NCBI GenBank assembly: GCA_035653295.1 | Contig: DASRCB010000039.1 | Span: forward strand, 1 to 24,811 | DNA: 24,811 bases | Origin: DASRCB01 sp035653295 | Lineage (GTDB): Bacteria; Acidobacteriota; Terriglobia; Bryobacterales; Bryobacteraceae | Direction of reading: 5' to 3' | Part shown: one piece after another, positions 1-8,525 of the stretch | Layout of the letters: each line of letters opens with the position of its first letter | Position numbering within the stretch: the first letter of the stretch is position 1 | Notes under the pieces: model-generated | The model's input: the letters and a program-made list of their open reading frames with translations, nothing else | What the model was told of the DNA's origin: nothing | Database searches by the model: none | Position numbers and translations under genes: made by a program

Positions 1-92
1 TGCTGCTCGCGTTGATTGGAGGGCTTTCTATGCTGATTCCAGCCGCCCGTGTGCTTCGGCTGAATATAGCTTCCATTCTGCACCACGAATAG
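1..92 (+). CDS. C-terminal end of an FtsX/MacB-type ABC transporter permease (partial)
   Basis: Only the last 29 codons are present, in the frame that starts at base 3 and stops at TAG 90-92. The peptide has a hydrophobic end of a membrane helix (LLALIGGLSMLIPA) followed by ARVLRLNIASILHHE. This matches the usual end of MacB/FtsX-family permeases, where the last helix is followed by a basic 'PARRAxxxDPxxALR.E' tail. Such permeases are very numerous in Acidobacteriota as orphan duplicated permeases that lack an adjacent ATPase gene. The family call rests on this short tail alone, so the substrate and the type of permease cannot be given. It is convergent with the next gene, whose stop lies 41 bp away. 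Confidence 0.6.
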   Translation, partial: LLALIGGLSMLIPAARVLRLNIASILHHE

Positions 93-133
93 AGCTTTCG
101 AAGCGAGGCACTCTACTCCCCTCGGTATTCAGT

Positions 134-1645
134 CTATTGAACGGAAGGGTCGTCGACGTAAACGAGCGACACCGTAGCCGTCCCATTGTTTTCCACTCGA
201 ACGGGCCGCGCGTTGGACAGCAGCATCCTGGCGTAAGCCGGATCGCTCATGTGACCCTGGTTGAATGAGCCTTTGACGGCGAACGCATAGTAGTCACCGG
301 GACGCACGTTTTCCACCTGGAAGTTACCGCCGCTGAAAAATGATGTGGCCGTGAACTCCGGCAGACGCAGCCGTTCGTCCTGAGGGACGAGAACAACGAT
401 ACCACCGACACCCTGCTCGACCGCTCCGCGCACCCGGCCGCCGCCGGTCTTCAGCACCACATGGAGCGGCGCCAGTCCAGTCGCGATTTCGAATTCGTCC
501 AGCGTGATATCGCGCTCGCCCAGCCGAACCGAATCGAGGTACATCGAATGACCGAAGCCGGCATGGACCTGTACGCGCGCACGGTAGCGCCCCGGATACA
601 CGCCGTCGAAGTGAAAATCCGAGAGATTGAAAGATGACACGGCGCCCGAGCCGTCACCGTCGGCGGCTTCCAGAGATGCGCTGCCCTCGACGAGCGCAGG
701 TTTTCCGTCAAGCTCGACTGTGCCGGACACGATCATTGGCGGCGCCACTCGGACGGTGACGTTGTCGAGATTGTGATTGTGCACTGTCACTTGGGTGAAT
801 CCGCGCAGCGCTGCGTCGCCGCGTCGCCAGTCCGCCTGCACGACGGCGGTCCCCGGACGCACCGCCGGCAACTCAAAGGTCCCGTCCTCGTCCGCCGTGG
901 CTTTCGCCCTGGCCGTCGCTAGTTGCAGGATCGCTCCCCGAGCCGGTTCGCCACGCTCGTCCACCACCCTCCCGGCAATGCGGAACACGGGCGCCCGTTG
1001 CACTATGATGTCGTACCCGGAGGCGTCGTCCCCCGCCTTGAGGGTGAGCTTTGCGGCATTCTCGCGTTCCGTCGAATCCGGATAGTAAGTGGGAGCAAGT
1101 TCGCTCGAATCGGTGGGTTGCGGCGTCAATGGAGTCGCCACGACAACGTAGTCTCCGGGGCGAATATTATGTTCGAATGTGAAGGCTCCGTCGCTCCCCG
1201 TCCGGGCGGTCGTCCGGGCCCCGGTAGGGTCGATAGCTTCCACGGTGGCGCCGGCGATCGGATGACGCTCGGTGTCGACCACCCGGCCGCGCAGAGCGGG
1301 CCACGGCGCCATCACCAGCTTCAGCGGCGGCGCATTCACCGCCGCCCGGAAGGTCAGTCTCGAGGGCCCGACCGCCTCGAAACCTTCTTTGTCAAAGAGA
1401 ATCAGGCAGCAGTTCTCAAGCCCTGCGGCGCGAAAGACCCCACTCGCATTCGTGGAGGTCTCAATAGTATCGTTAGAACCAAAGACCCGGACCGTTACTC
1501 CCGCGATCGGCTCCTGAGTAATTGCATTCGTCACCGTGCCTGTGATGATAGCGGTCTGTGCACTAAGCGCTTGCGCCAAGCAAGCCCAGAGTGCGACGTT
1601 GATGCAGCCGATCCTCGCATCCGGCGACCAGAGATATGAACGCAA
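134..1645 (-). CDS. Secreted carboxypeptidase-regulatory-like (beta-sandwich repeat) protein
   Basis: This 503-residue protein has an N-terminal signal peptide (hydrophobic stretch about residues 14-28, ending ALSAQ) and then several copies of the carboxypeptidase-regulatory-like fold. The repeats are recognisable by their GTVTNAITQEPIAGVTVRV, GRVVDTERHPIAGATVEA and GRVVDERGEPARGAILQL openings followed by 'DGAF/DGTFEL..VRPG' closings (residues about 34-110, 115-190, 222-300, with weaker ones to 490). Such domains are transthyretin-like beta-sandwiches found on secreted or outer-membrane proteins. No catalytic domain is visible, so no enzymatic role is claimed. The start is TTG at 1645; it is favoured because a GAGGGGGC Shine-Dalgarno-like run precedes it. 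It is the last gene of a minus-strand series, 68 bp after the esterase. Confidence 0.8.
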   Translation of the reverse strand: MRSYLWSPDARIGCINVALWACLAQALSAQTAIITGTVTNAITQEPIAGVTVRVFGSNDTIETSTNASGVFRAAGLENCCLILFDKEGFEAVGPSRLTFRAAVNAPPLKLVMAPWPALRGRVVDTERHPIAGATVEAIDPTGARTTARTGSDGAFTFEHNIRPGDYVVVATPLTPQPTDSSELAPTYYPDSTERENAAKLTLKAGDDASGYDIIVQRAPVFRIAGRVVDERGEPARGAILQLATARAKATADEDGTFELPAVRPGTAVVQADWRRGDAALRGFTQVTVHNHNLDNVTVRVAPPMIVSGTVELDGKPALVEGSASLEAADGDGSGAVSSFNLSDFHFDGVYPGRYRARVQVHAGFGHSMYLDSVRLGERDITLDEFEIATGLAPLHVVLKTGGGRVRGAVEQGVGGIVVLVPQDERLRLPEFTATSFFSGGNFQVENVRPGDYYAFAVKGSFNQGHMSDPAYARMLLSNARPVRVENNGTATVSLVYVDDPSVQ

Positions 1646-1713
1646 TGAGCGCCCCCTCGGCGAGCGCCTATAACAATCCTACGACCAAACGGACCGCGGC
1701 AGGTCCCCCACAA

Positions 1714-3294
<1,581 letters not shown>

Positions 3295-3353
3295 AAGTCG
3301 CTGGCAGAAGAATATCACCGTCAATCGCGCGCCTGAGCGGCGATCTCGGGCTC

Positions 3354-5012
3354 TCAAGGGCCGGCCTTACCGGCGCGGGCGGCTTCGGACCCGCGAAGTA
3401 CGTGGCGTTTCGCTTCCAGATTCTCGGGGAAAGCTTCACGGAAGCGCAGGTAGGTTTGCTGTGCGAGCGCCGGCTGATGACTGGCAGTGTAAAGCCGCGC
3501 AAGATCCTCATAAGGAGCCACGAGCAGGGGATCGAGCCGTAATGTCCGCTCGAGATACTGAATCGCGTTCTCACTGTCGCCGGCGGTTTCCGCGGCAAGA
3601 GCCATATCGTAATCAATCATCGGTGATTCGCGTTCGAAGGCCAGGGCTTTGTGGAACAGCGCGTCCGCGTCCGCCTCTGCTTTTGTCCCCGCAATTATCT
3701 GTCCCAGGGCCCTCAGCAAAACGGGATCATTTGGAAAACGATCCGACGCCGAAACCAACAGCTCATAACCGCGGCGAATGAACGGCAAGATCTCCAGTTG
3801 CCTGCCGACTCGCGCGTAGGCGAGGCCGAGGTTGCGTTCGGCGAACTCGGGCGGCGGGTCGCGCCACGGGGTCAGCTCGTCGTGGTTGTTTTCCGGCGCG
3901 CTGCCGTTCATAAGAGACGCGCTGCGCAGTTGGGCCAGTTCTCGCGGGCTATAGATGGCGATGCGATGGTCGGTGAAGATGGTGTGCCCGCCGCGCCCCG
4001 CCGGCAGGCGCGGCATATGGCAGCCGAAACAATTCTCGCTGGGTTTGGGATGTGACGCGAGCAGAGATGCGCCGTGGCACTCCAGACAGCGGGCGCGAAA
4101 ATACGCGACGGGATCCTTCGGCAGCGCATGCGGATCGTGGCATGTCCCGCACCAGAGCCTGTCCCCGCTCTGCCGCGCGCACTTACTCAACGCAAGTTGC
4201 TGCGACTGGCTGATGATCGTGAGAGCGTTCGGGTGCGAAGGCGCTCGCGACGACTGATAGACGTAAACCGTGTAGACGTCCTCGAGATTCTCGCCCGCGT
4301 GAAAATCCGTAATCTGTTTGCCCGGATTCGGAATGCTCACTTCGCCGTCCAGGTGGCACTGCTCGCAAACGCTGTTGCGGGCGCGCGGCGGCAGCTTTCG
4401 GGGATTGATCATGGATCCCGGCACGGGATTGCGCAGGTGCGCCGTCGCGGGCCCGTGGCATCGCTCGCAGTTGATCGCTTCCGCTGCAAACGGCGGGTTG
4501 CGGTACGCGTTGAGTGTGCCGGCTATGGGCCGTGCTTCGCCGACGTGGCAAAAAAGGCACTGCGGCCGCACAGGCCGGTAGAAATCCGGAGCCTTAAGCT
4601 TCTCGTACCCGGGTGACATTCCCCAGCCGCCCGCTGCGTAATAGCTCACCGGCGATTCAAAGAAGTGATTGCCAACGTTGATGAGGTAAGAAATGGCGTG
4701 CGCCCCGGAGCCGACCGAATAGGCGATCGAGTACTGAGACGTAAGCCCGTCACGCTCCATCTGCTGCGTCATGTGATCGGCGGATGAACGAATCGTGAAG
4801 CGAGTGCCGGAAGCGGCATGGTAGAACGTGCCGGACGGTCCCCGCCCGGGCGGTCCCATGGAGCGGGCCATTGGCGTCGCGAGAAAGCCCTGCACTTCTT
4901 TCGGGTGACACACGGCGCAGGGCTGTGCGCAAAACGCGGGCACGCCGCACAACAGGACCACGCACTTAGCAGCGAGCAGCCGGCCTTTGATGAATCCGGG
5001 CCGTGACCTCAT
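3354..5012 (-). CDS. Heptaheme c-type cytochrome with C-terminal TPR region
   Basis: This 552-residue protein begins with a signal sequence (hydrophobic residues about 11-30). It carries seven CxxCH heme-binding motifs at about residues 32, 152, 182, 216, 288, 309 and 328 (CAVCH, CLFCH, CERCH, CEQCH, CGTCH, CLECH, CFGCH). The motif spacing recalls the cytochrome c554/doubled-CxxCH families that move electrons in the periplasm. The remaining 160-170 residues contain tetratricopeptide-like helices (LRALGQIIAGTKAEADALF.., DSENAIQYLERTLRLDPLL..), suggesting a protein-interaction module. No redox partner or cytochrome maturation gene is in the window. A TACAAT box lies 11 nt upstream of the ATG, and no good ribosome site is visible. 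Physiological electron donor and acceptor are unknown. Confidence 0.88.
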   Translation of the reverse strand: MRSRPGFIKGRLLAAKCVVLLCGVPAFCAQPCAVCHPKEVQGFLATPMARSMGPPGRGPSGTFYHAASGTRFTIRSSADHMTQQMERDGLTSQYSIAYSVGSGAHAISYLINVGNHFFESPVSYYAAGGWGMSPGYEKLKAPDFYRPVRPQCLFCHVGEARPIAGTLNAYRNPPFAAEAINCERCHGPATAHLRNPVPGSMINPRKLPPRARNSVCEQCHLDGEVSIPNPGKQITDFHAGENLEDVYTVYVYQSSRAPSHPNALTIISQSQQLALSKCARQSGDRLWCGTCHDPHALPKDPVAYFRARCLECHGASLLASHPKPSENCFGCHMPRLPAGRGGHTIFTDHRIAIYSPRELAQLRSASLMNGSAPENNHDELTPWRDPPPEFAERNLGLAYARVGRQLEILPFIRRGYELLVSASDRFPNDPVLLRALGQIIAGTKAEADADALFHKALAFERESPMIDYDMALAAETAGDSENAIQYLERTLRLDPLLVAPYEDLARLYTASHQPALAQQTYLRFREAFPENLEAKRHVLRGSEAARAGKAGP

Positions 5013-5121
5013 GAAACGACGCTATTGTAATCTACGCTGCCGGCCGCCACCCCCGCGTCGCTGCGATTTGCTCAATATGCTCGGCTTCCGTGCTGATCGC
5101 CGGTCCGATGCCTTTCCATGG

Positions 5122-6030
5122 TCATGAGCGCGCACCGGGGTCAGAGGTCAGGGAGCGATTCTGCCACCAGGCGTTGAGCCCTGTCGCAAGCACGATGATC
5201 CCGCCGCCGGCCAGGGCATGCGCGGACGGTCGCTCGCCGTGGACCAGCCAGGTCCAGAGCGGGTTCAGGGCCGGCTCGAGGAGAAGAAGCGTGGTGGCCT
5301 CGAAGACTGGCACGGAACGGATGCCGCGGGTGAGGAGTACATAGGCCAGCGAGATCTGGAAAAGGCCGAGCCAGGTCACGGCGGCGGCATCGCGAAGAGT
5401 GAAATGCACGATGGGGAATGCAAACACGGCCGCGACGATAGCGGCCGCAAGGTTCCCGAGGGCAATCGTGCTCATGCCCGCGAAGCTGCCCGGCGTTGCG
5501 TCGCGGGCGATCCAGCGCAGGCCGGTGATGGTGAGCGCCCATGTCAGGCCGGACGCCAGGGCGAGCATATTGCCGAGGCGTGGATCGGGCGCGGTGGCGC
5601 GCGCCGGCTCGCTCCCGGTGAAGAACAGGGCCATGCCGGCGGCCACGGCGCCGATGAGCACGATATCGGAACGGCGGATGCGTTCCTTCAGCAGCAGCGG
5701 TGCGGTGAAGAAGACCCACAGCGGCGCGCTCTCCTGAAGGAAGATCGCATTGGCGGCGGTGGTTAGCTTGGTTGCCGTGACGTAAAGCAGTACCGTGCTC
5801 CCGTACGCCAGGGCCACCGGCGCCTGGCGTAGTGTCCAGTTGCGGCGCGCATCGGGAATGAGGATGAGAATCGCCGTGGCGGCGATGACGGAACGCAGGC
5901 CGCCTACCTGCCAGCCGTTCAGCGTGGTCCCCTTGATCACGGCGCCGCCGGTGGAGAACAGCACCGCGGTGGCGATGAGAAGCAGGCGTGGGCGCAGGGG
6001 CGCCGGGGAACCGCTCCGCGATTTCGTCAC
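5122..6030 (-). CDS. EamA-family (DMT superfamily) transporter
   Basis: This 302-residue, highly hydrophobic protein has about ten predicted transmembrane segments in two homologous halves, as usual for EamA-domain metabolite exporters (family length about 280-310). Typical features are the opening LLIATAVLFSTGGAVIKG, the QESAPLWVFFTAPLLLKERI element at the end of the first half, and the FEATTLLLLEPALNPLWTWLVHGE element at the matching place in the second. Substrates in this family include amino acids and other small metabolites and cannot be inferred here. The start is GTG at 6030, without a convincing ribosome site. Only 37 bp separate it from the divergent VOC-SpoIIE gene. It is the first of four minus-strand genes, but the 109-bp gap to the cytochrome gene argues against tight co-transcription. 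Confidence 0.87.
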   Translation of the reverse strand: MTKSRSGSPAPLRPRLLLIATAVLFSTGGAVIKGTTLNGWQVGGLRSVIAATAILILIPDARRNWTLRQAPVALAYGSTVLLYVTATKLTTAANAIFLQESAPLWVFFTAPLLLKERIRRSDIVLIGAVAAGMALFFTGSEPARATAPDPRLGNMLALASGLTWALTITGLRWIARDATPGSFAGMSTIALGNLAAAIVAAVFAFPIVHFTLRDAAAVTWLGLFQISLAYVLLTRGIRSVPVFEATTLLLLEPALNPLWTWLVHGERPSAHALAGGGIIVLATGLNAWWQNRSLTSDPGARS

Positions 6031-6063
6031 TCAGGGGAATCATCGCATCCGCGAGGCGCCGAT

Positions 6064-6069
6064 TATAAT
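6064..6069 (+). promoter_or_regulatory. Probable -10 element, suggesting a leaderless start
   Basis: A perfect TATAAT lies here and overlaps the ATG at 6068. The next in-frame ATG (6077) begins 7 nt after the box, which is where transcription would be expected to start. No -35 match and no Shine-Dalgarno are obvious. The reading as a leaderless promoter is an inference. Confidence 0.4.
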
Positions 6070-7306
6070 GCAGCCGATGGGTAGCGCTCCTCGGAACTAT
6101 CTGTCGCTGCATGCGGTAAACATCTACGTGCGCGATCAGGAGCGCAGTGTGCGCTTCTTCGTGGACCAGCTCGGCTTCGATCTGGCTTTCGATGCTCGTC
6201 TTCAGAGCGGCGAGCGCTGGGTCGCGGTATCGCCGCCGGACGGGTCGGCGGTGCTTTCGTTGAAAGCGCCGCACCCGGGCACGCCGGAATACAAGCTTAT
6301 CGGACGTGCCACGCAGATCGTACTGGTCACCGATGATGTGGCGGCCCGCTTTCGCGAGTGGAGCAGCCGCGGCGTTCGGTTCCGGCACACGCCGCGGCTG
6401 CGACGCGTCCGGTACGATACGCCTGCCGGGGCGTCAGCGGCCACCCCGGTCTGGGGCGGGGTATTCACCCGCTTCCAGGACCCGGACGGGAACTCGTTCC
6501 AGCTGGTCAGCTTCGACGAGGTCAGCCGCGCGGTGGAGATGCAACGGCAGGCGGCGGCCGAGAAGCAGGAGCGGGAACGCCGGGCCGCGCGGGAAATCGA
6601 GATCGCGCGCGAGGTGCAGGCCCGGCTGTTTCCGCAAACCGCGCCGGCGCTGCGCACGCTCGAATACGCGGGCGTGTGCCGCCAGGCGCGGCAGGTGGGC
6701 GGAGACTATTACGATTTTCTGGAGTTGGGGCAGGACCGGCTGGGTCTGGTGGTGGGCGACATCTCGGGGAAGGGGATCGCCGCGGCCCTGCTGATGGCCA
6801 ACCTCCAGGCCAACCTGCGGAGCCAGTGTGCCCTTGCGGCCGACGATCCGGCGCGGTTTCTCCAGTGCGTGAACCGGTTGTTCTTCGGCAACACGGCCGA
6901 GAGCGCGTACGCCACGCTGTTGTTCGCCGAGTACGATGACCGCTCGCGGCGGTTGCGCTACGCCAACTGTGGTCACCTCCCGGGCCTGCTGCTGCGCGCG
7001 GGCGGCGCGGTGGAGCGGCTGCAGTCGACCGGCACGGTGCTCGGGCTTTTCGATCAATGGGACTGCGAAGCCGGCCAGCGGGAGCTGTGTTCCGGCGACG
7101 TGGTCGCGCTTTACACGGATGGGATCACCGAAGCCGAGGACGATGCCGAGGAGCAGTTCGGGGAGCGGCGGCTGGCCGAAGCGCTGCAGGCCGCCCGCTC
7201 GCGCCCCGTCGCCGACGTCGTCTCGGCGGTGCTCGATGAAGTACGCGCATTCAGTCCCGTGGAGCAGCAGGACGATATTACGCTGATCGTCGCGCGATGC
7301 CGGTGA
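6068..7306 (+). CDS. VOC (glyoxalase-fold) domain fused to SpoIIE-type PP2C phosphatase
   Basis: About 412 residues. Residues 13-152 form a VOC/glyoxalase-like domain (SLHAVNIYVRDQERSVRFF at the start, RFQDPDGNSFQLVSF at the end). The glutamate that often binds metal in the last strand is replaced by Gln145. A charged helical linker (153-185, rich in Glu, Arg, Gln, Ala) leads into a SpoIIE/RsbU-type PP2C serine phosphatase. The phosphatase motifs are EIAREVQARLFPQ, GGDYYDF (Asp213), GDISGKG (Asp231), YANCGHLPG and LYTDGITEAED. Such phosphatases usually dephosphorylate anti-anti-sigma factors; no STAS or anti-sigma gene is nearby. The VOC domain is probably a sensory input. The open frame extends upstream but homology begins here; the start is ATG 6068 or 6077. 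The 3' end overlaps the convergent gene by 29 nt. Confidence 0.88.
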   Translation: MQPMGSAPRNYLSLHAVNIYVRDQERSVRFFVDQLGFDLAFDARLQSGERWVAVSPPDGSAVLSLKAPHPGTPEYKLIGRATQIVLVTDDVAARFREWSSRGVRFRHTPRLRRVRYDTPAGASAATPVWGGVFTRFQDPDGNSFQLVSFDEVSRAVEMQRQAAAEKQERERRAAREIEIAREVQARLFPQTAPALRTLEYAGVCRQARQVGGDYYDFLELGQDRLGLVVGDISGKGIAAALLMANLQANLRSQCALAADDPARFLQCVNRLFFGNTAESAYATLLFAEYDDRSRRLRYANCGHLPGLLLRAGGAVERLQSTGTVLGLFDQWDCEAGQRELCSGDVVALYTDGITEAEDDAEEQFGERRLAEALQAARSRPVADVVSAVLDEVRAFSPVEQQDDITLIVARCR

Positions 7307-7976
7307 AAGCGAGCGCGGCGAGGCTGCCTGCAACGACGAGCAGCGCCGTCGGGGGCTCCGGTACCGCCGCTGGGGGTGGCAGCGCAGCCACGACATTAAC
7401 GAAAAGCTGCTGACCGAGACCCGTAACCGTGCCGGCGACGGGGAGGATTGCTATGGTGCTGCAGGTCGGAGAACCGGGAATTCCGGCGGTGAACAGCGTC
7501 TCGCACTGGATCTCCGGGATTTGTTCCTGATCGGTTGACGGACCGGCGAGGTCGACCTCGAAGAGGCCGGTGTTGGGGTAAGTAAGCGTCAGCGGAAAGG
7601 TCCCGACCCCGGTAAATGGGAAGAAATCAGGCACGCGCGTGAGGTTCGGATTGGCGATGATCTCGACGAAAGGGTTATTCGGCGTATTCACCAGGGAGGA
7701 AGCATTCGTATAGGTCTGAGTCTCAACGCAGGGATTGGGGTCGGTCGTGCAACTACCGACCTGGCTGGACGTGTTGATATCGACGAACTGGGTGCTGGGC
7801 ATCGTGGCAGGAAGGGGATTAAACGCGATGCCGAGGTTCACGGTGACGTTGGAACCGACGGCGACGGTCAATTCGGAGCCGGCGGTCGGGTCGGCGAAGC
7901 TAAGCGACGTGATGATGTCGGCCCTGACCGCGGCCGTTGCGACCAGGATCGCGGACAGTTGAAGAAGGCGCCTCAT
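7278..7976 (-). CDS. PEP-CTERM sorting-domain protein
   Basis: This 232-residue protein has an N-terminal signal peptide (MRRLLQLSAILVATAAVRA). Its C-terminal sorting signal has the motif VPEP (about 205-208), a hydrophobic helix (TALLVVAGSLAALAFTGIA) and a short basic tail (RRSA), the layout of PEP-CTERM substrates processed by exosortase. The middle part is rich in Thr, Asn, Pro and Val and probably forms a beta-sandwich. It has four cysteines in two pairs (CTTDPNPC and the later ETLF/PTCST pair). No exosortase gene is in the window, so any processing enzyme must be encoded elsewhere. The mature domain is not one I recognise. The last 29 nt lie within the 3' end of the convergent phosphatase gene. 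Confidence 0.8.
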   Translation of the reverse strand: MRRLLQLSAILVATAAVRADIITSLSFADPTAGSELTVAVGSNVTVNLGIAFNPLPATMPSTQFVDINTSSQVGSCTTDPNPCVETQTYTNASSLVNTPNNPFVEIIANPNLTRVPDFFPFTGVGTFPLTLTYPNTGLFEVDLAGPSTDQEQIPEIQCETLFTAGIPGSPTCSTIAILPVAGTVTGLGQQLFVNVVAALPPPAAVPEPPTALLVVAGSLAALAFTGIARRSA

Positions 7977-8015
7977 GCTGAGGTAAGCGACATCCGGCGG
8001 GGGATCCCCTCAGCG

Positions 8016-8035
8016 GGGTTGAGCAGGTGCAACCC
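8016..8035. repeat. 6-bp inverted repeat and 9-bp direct repeat upstream of the PEP-CTERM gene
   Basis: GGGTTG (8016-8021) and CAACCC (8030-8035) form an inverted repeat with an 8-nt spacer. GTGCAACCC occurs at 8027-8035 and again at 8083-8091. These sit 40-115 bp upstream of the PEP-CTERM start and could be a regulator site. Short GC-rich matches like this can arise by chance. Apart from this and the hairpin at 8184-8208, nothing else was seen in 7977-8232. Confidence 0.25.
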
Positions 8036-8183
8036 ACACGCTTCAGCGCCGACTCGCAGAGGTCGCCGAACGCGTAAGTTTCGTGCAACCCTAGGGCTTG
8101 CAGGCTGAACCTTGGACATTCTCCTGAAATGCCGGTTGTGGTGCGAGCCTTTGGCTTGCACGTTCTGGAGGTGGCTTTGGCCT

Positions 8184-8208
8184 GCGGCCTCGGGCTTTAG
8201 CCCGCCGC
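8184..8208. repeat. Interspersed-type hairpin (GGGC-TTTA-GCCC core)
   Basis: The stem CGGGC (8191-8195)/GCCCG (8200-8204) closes a TTTA loop and is extended by GCGG (8184-8187) with CCGC (8205-8208), leaving a 3-nt bulge. It lies 24 bp after the acylphosphatase stop and could terminate that transcript, although no T-run follows on either strand. It looks like a REP-type palindrome of the sort scattered through acidobacterial intergenic regions. Copy number cannot be assessed from one window. Confidence 0.4.
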
Positions 8209-8232
8209 ATCCGAGCGCCTGCCTCCCACAAC

Positions 8233-8505
8233 TCAGTGGCGGATATGGAAGCCGCTGAGCTTCTCCAGCGCGGCTTCCTGCTCTTCGACTCCGTGCACCT
8301 CGGAGCTGCGGGGGCCTTTCCAGAGTCGGGCGCAGAGCTCGTCATGCTGGTCTTTGCTGCCGACCGCGTACACCTCCACGCTGCCATCGTCCAGGTTGCG
8401 GGTCCAGCCGCGGAGGCCGATTGCGTTTGCTGAATGCTCCACGAACCAGCGGAACCCAACCCCCTGAACGCGTCCGCGAACGATATATTTGCGCGCCCTG
8501 TGCAT
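8233..8505 (-). CDS. acyP: Acylphosphatase
   Basis: This 90-residue protein has the length and fold signature of acylphosphatase, a small cytoplasmic enzyme that hydrolyses carboxyl-phosphate bonds such as those of acetyl-phosphate or 1,3-bisphosphoglycerate. The first signature GRVQGVGFRWFV holds the phosphate-binding loop and the catalytic Arg19. The second, GWTRNLDDGSVEV, holds the catalytic Asn37. Both catalytic residues are present, so the enzyme should be active. No Shine-Dalgarno sequence precedes the ATG, but a TACAAT box ends 9 nt upstream of it, within the 20-bp interval shared with hemB. It is transcribed divergently from hemB. Confidence 0.95.
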   Translation of the reverse strand: MHRARKYIVRGRVQGVGFRWFVEHSANAIGLRGWTRNLDDGSVEVYAVGSKDQHDELCARLWKGPRSSEVHGVEEQEAALEKLSGFHIRH

Positions 8506-8520
8506 TAGACTGAAATTGTA
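8506..8520. promoter_or_regulatory. Overlapping divergent -10-like elements between acyP and hemB
   Basis: Only 20 bp separate the two start codons. On the minus strand TACAAT (8520 to 8515) lies 9 nt before the acyP ATG. On the plus strand TAGACT (8506-8511) lies 14 nt before the hemB ATG. If both are real, each -35 region falls inside the other gene and transcripts would have almost no leader. The boxes are short and the call is tentative. Confidence 0.3.
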
Positions 8521-8525
8521 GCTTC

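Noticed and set aside
5033..5121. In-frame continuation after the EamA transporter TGA (PWKGIGPAIS..GWRPAA, ending at a TAG)
   Set aside because: It faintly recalls a uroporphyrinogen-III synthase C-terminus and could be a gene remnant or stop read-through, but about 25 codons without strong motifs is too little to call.
5141..6388. Long minus-strand open frame overlapping the EamA transporter in another frame
   Set aside because: Arg/His/Pro-rich translation without domain signals; the transporter frame has clear membrane helices and family motifs.
6434..7396. Antisense open frame opposite the VOC-SpoIIE gene
   Set aside because: The opposite strand carries intact PP2C motifs; the antisense translation is a low-complexity mirror.
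7977..8232. Possible tRNA or small RNA gene in the largest intergenic gap
   Set aside because: No cloverleaf, TTCGA-like T-loop or CCA end was found on either strand; only short repeats and one hairpin are present.
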